Shown here piece after piece: positions 5,789 through 7,565 of a DNA stretch of 7,565 nucleotides (its first letter is position 1; each line of letters begins with the position of its first letter). The position numbers were made by a program, and so were the translations under genes. A model generated the notes under the pieces. It ran no database searches. It saw only the letters and a program-made list of their open reading frames with translations, and was not told the DNA's origin. Origin of the DNA: ZC4RG30 sp031424095 (GTDB taxonomy: Bacteria > Pseudomonadota > Gammaproteobacteria > Steroidobacterales > Steroidobacteraceae); contig JANPGU010000129.1 of NCBI GenBank assembly GCA_031424095.1, positions 1 through 7,565 of the forward strand, in the 5' to 3' direction.

Positions 5789-6259
5789 GTGACTGGACCT
5801 AAGATTGGTGCAAAGGTGGCTGACTTCACCGCAGCCTCGACGCAAGGATCGGACTTTCGCCTTGGCAGCGCAAAAGGCAAGGCCGTGGTGCTCTACTTCT
5901 ATCCGAAGGACATGACCTCCGGCTGCACCACGGAATCGCAGGATTTCCGTGACCTGCACGACCGCTTCAAGCGCAGCACGGCCATTGTGCTGGGCGTCTC
6001 CCGCGACAGCCTGGAGTCGCATGAGAAATTCCGCGCGAAAGAGGCCCTGCCCTTTCACCTGCTCAGTGACGCCAACGAGCAGCTCTGCAAAATGTTTGAC
6101 GTGATCCGCGAGAAATCCCTGTACGGCCGCAAGTACATGGGGATCGAGCGCAGCACGTTTCTGATCGACGACAAAGGCGTACTGCGTCAGCAATGGCGCA
6201 AGGTAAAGGTAGCAGGTCATGCCCAGGAAGTTCTCGAAGCCCTCCGATCCCTCGACTGA
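5789..6259 (+). CDS. bcp: Thioredoxin-dependent thiol peroxidase, PrxQ/BCP family
   Basis: Peroxiredoxin that reduces hydrogen peroxide and organic peroxides in the cytoplasm. The 156 residues match the family. The active-site motif P-x3-T-x2-C is present in YPKDMTSGCTTE (P39, T43, peroxidatic C46). GIERSTFLID (118-127) and the RKVKVAGHA tail closely resemble the Xanthomonas PrxQ type. The only other cysteine is C100. The resolving cysteine five residues after C46 (as in E. coli BCP) is Gln51, and the position of the Xanthomonas second resolving cysteine is an Arg near 82, so recycling may differ. The GTG start at 5789 lies eight bases after the gcvR-like stop, with GGGTGGG close by as a rather near ribosome site. 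The 3' end overlaps the phoH-like gene by 41 nt. Confidence 0.94.
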   Translation: MTGPKIGAKVADFTAASTQGSDFRLGSAKGKAVVLYFYPKDMTSGCTTESQDFRDLHDRFKRSTAIVLGVSRDSLESHEKFRAKEALPFHLLSDANEQLCKMFDVIREKSLYGRKYMGIERSTFLIDDKGVLRQQWRKVKVAGHAQEVLEALRSLD

Positions 6260-7517
6260 TCAAGCCGAGCAACGCCGCGTCTATGTGCTCGACACCAATG
6301 TGTTGATGCACGACCCGGCAGCCCTGTTCCGCTTCGACGAGCACGACATCTACCTGCCGATGGTGGTGCTCGAGGAACTCGACAACCACAAGAAGGGGGT
6401 GTCGGAATCGGCGCGCAACGTGCGCCAGGTGTCGCGTTTTCTCGACGAGATCATGCAGGACGCCAACAAGGCCGAGATCGACCGCGGCCTGCCGATCCCT
6501 TCTGCGCTCACCAGCAGCAACGGCGATGCCAGTGGCTCGCCCTCGGGCAAGATCTTCTTCCAGACGCGCAACCTGCAAAGCCGGCTGCCGGAGGAACTGC
6601 CCGGCCAGACCGCTGACAACGTCATCCTGGCCCAGACCCTGGCGCTGCAGGCCGAACAGCCGCGGGTGCGCGTTACCCTGGTGTCCAAGGACATCAACCT
6701 GCGCATCAAGGCCGCGATCGTCGGCATCCATGCCGAGGATTACTACAGCGATCGCACCATCGACGATGCCGACCTGCTGGATTCCGGCACGCGGCCGGTG
6801 GCGGAGGATTTCTGGCAGCACCACGGCGAAAACATGCGCTCGTGGAAGGAAGGCGGCCGCACGCATTACGAGCTGCACGGTCCGGACGTGAACGACTGGC
6901 ATGTGAACCAGTTCGTCTACGCGCAGAATGACCAGGGCCTGGAAGCCATGGTGCGCAAAGTCGAAGGCGACAGCGCACGGCTCGAGCTGATCCAGGACTA
7001 TCGCAGCAGCAAGCACACGGTGTGGGGCATCAACGCGCGCAATCGCGAACAGAACTTCGCACTGAACCTGCTGCTCGACCCGGAAATCGATCTGGTCACC
7101 ATCCTGGGTCCGGCCGGGACAGGAAAAACACTGCTGACACTGGCTGCCGGGCTCACACAGACCCTGGACAGCAGCCAGTTCGTCGAGATCATCATGACGC
7201 GCGTGACCATTCCACTGGGTGAGGACATCGGCTTCCTGCCGGGCACCGAAGAGGAAAAGATGGAGCCGTGGATGGGCGCACTGGTCGACAACCTGGAAGT
7301 GCTCACGCAGAGCGCCGAGGGGGGCAACTGGGGCCGCGCCGCCACCAACGACCTGCTGCGCAATCGCATCAAGATCCGCTCGCTGAATTTCATGCGCGGC
7401 CGCACCTTCCTGAACCGCTACGTGATCATCGACGAAGCCCAGAATCTCACGCCCAAGCAGATGAAGGCGCTGCTGACCCGCGCCGGTCCAGGCACGAAGG
7501 TGGTCTCGGTGAGGTAG
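6219..7517 (+). CDS. PIN-PhoH family ATPase (PhoH2-like), 3' end replaced by fold-back sequence
   Basis: The N-terminal PIN ribonuclease domain (about 20-175) carries acidic residues D25 (VLDTNVLM), E53 (VVLEELD), D133 (TADNVIL) and D158 (SKDINLR). A linker follows (about 180-265), then a PhoH ATPase domain with Walker A GPAGTGKT (297-304) and Walker B VIIDEAQN (402-409). Such PIN-PhoH proteins are proposed RNA helicase-nucleases; mycobacterial PhoH2 is the studied example. The ATG at 6219 lies inside bcp, and no other usual start precedes the PIN core. The reading frame is genuine to about GPGTK (residue 427, base 7499). The final residues and TAG at 7515-7517 come from an inverted segment. 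The true gene should continue with CLGNIAQIDTPYLTE, which is encoded backwards at the window end. So the protein is truncated by assembly or rearrangement, not naturally complete. Confidence 0.93.
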   Translation: MPRKFSKPSDPSTDQAEQRRVYVLDTNVLMHDPAALFRFDEHDIYLPMVVLEELDNHKKGVSESARNVRQVSRFLDEIMQDANKAEIDRGLPIPSALTSSNGDASGSPSGKIFFQTRNLQSRLPEELPGQTADNVILAQTLALQAEQPRVRVTLVSKDINLRIKAAIVGIHAEDYYSDRTIDDADLLDSGTRPVAEDFWQHHGENMRSWKEGGRTHYELHGPDVNDWHVNQFVYAQNDQGLEAMVRKVEGDSARLELIQDYRSSKHTVWGINARNREQNFALNLLLDPEIDLVTILGPAGTGKTLLTLAAGLTQTLDSSQFVEIIMTRVTIPLGEDIGFLPGTEEEKMEPWMGALVDNLEVLTQSAEGGNWGRAATNDLLRNRIKIRSLNFMRGRTFLNRYVIIDEAQNLTPKQMKALLTRAGPGTKVVSVR

Positions 7518-7565
7518 GGCGTATCGATCTGCGCGATATTGCCCAGGCAGACCATCTTCGTGCCT
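7490..7565. repeat. Fold-back inverted repeat at the window end
   Basis: AGGCACGAAGGTGGTCT (7490-7506) and the reverse complement of 7549-7565 (AGGCACGAAGATGGTCT) agree at 16 of 17 bases, with a 42-nt stretch between. Both arms code for the same PhoH residues (GTK, V or M, V), in opposite orientations. Confidence 0.95.
7500..7565 (-). other. Inverted fragment of the PIN-PhoH gene (probable chimeric junction)
   Basis: Read on the minus strand from 7564, this segment encodes GTKMVCLGNIAQIDTPYLTE and then TT. That is the expected PhoH-domain sequence following Walker B, in the same order and without a stop. The plus-strand copy breaks at the same point. The segment is therefore the missing continuation of the upstream gene, attached in reverse. 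The junction is best placed at 7499/7500, with TGGTCT (7501-7506) as shared bases. Most likely a template-switch or assembly chimera at a contig end; a true inversion in the cell is less likely. Confidence 0.9.

Noticed and set aside
6063..7016. 317-codon open frame on the minus strand opposite bcp and the PIN-PhoH gene
   Set aside because: Antisense shadow of two well-supported genes, with no recognisable domain and no ribosome site.
7500..7517. Natural C-terminal truncation of the PIN-PhoH protein
   Set aside because: The missing continuation is present in reverse orientation directly after the stop, so the stop is a junction product.
1..7565. Mobile element, phage, CRISPR or defence system
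   Set aside because: No transposase, integrase, Cas or toxin-like gene, no direct repeats, and gene order follows conserved gammaproteobacterial housekeeping blocks. The PIN domain belongs to a PhoH fusion, not a VapC toxin pair.

Overview
The window reads as chromosomal housekeeping DNA from a high-GC gammaproteobacterium, probably near Xanthomonadales, Nevskiales or Steroidobacterales. The evidence is gene order. The pairs orn/rsgA (divergent) and dnaX-ebfC-recR are typical of Gammaproteobacteria. The block short lipoprotein-dapA | gcvR-bcp repeats the E. coli order bamC-dapA | gcvR-bcp. The PrxQ resembles the Xanthomonas type, and a PIN-PhoH ATPase follows it. I see no phage, transposon, CRISPR or plasmid functions, and no convincing undescribed system.

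Layout. 1-70 (minus) is the 5' end of orn (oligoribonuclease), cut by the window edge. 112-1077 (plus) is rsgA, a GTPase of 30S ribosome maturation. It converges on recR (1074-1673, minus), and the two genes use the same CTAG as overlapping stop codons. Reading leftwards on the minus strand from 3842 come tRNA-Ser(GGA), SRP RNA (4.5S), dnaX, ebfC and recR, all tightly packed and probably one transcription unit. A weak hairpin terminator at about 3871-3899 separates this unit from the dapA unit. The dapA unit (minus) is dapA (4204-5127) followed, with an ATGA overlap, by a 93-residue lipoprotein in the bamC position. A 122-nt gap with an imperfect inverted repeat and possible overlapping divergent promoters lies between dapA and the plus-strand genes gcvR-like (5250-5780), bcp/prxQ (5789-6259) and PIN-PhoH (6219 onward).

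How the genes fit together. The minus unit joins replication (clamp-loader tau subunit), recombination repair (RecR, EbfC) and protein export and translation RNAs. The second region joins lysine and cell-wall precursor synthesis (DapA), an outer-membrane lipoprotein candidate, an ACT-domain regulator, a thiol peroxidase and an RNA-acting PIN-ATPase.

Most notable points. (1) The right end is not normal sequence. After about position 7499 the DNA turns back on itself, and the last 66 bases encode the missing continuation of PhoH on the opposite strand, so the PhoH stop codon is an artefact or rearrangement product. (2) The bamC position holds a lipoprotein keeping only a short N-terminal-like segment. 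(3) DapA has lost most residues that bind inhibitory lysine in the E. coli enzyme. (4) PrxQ lacks both known resolving cysteines.
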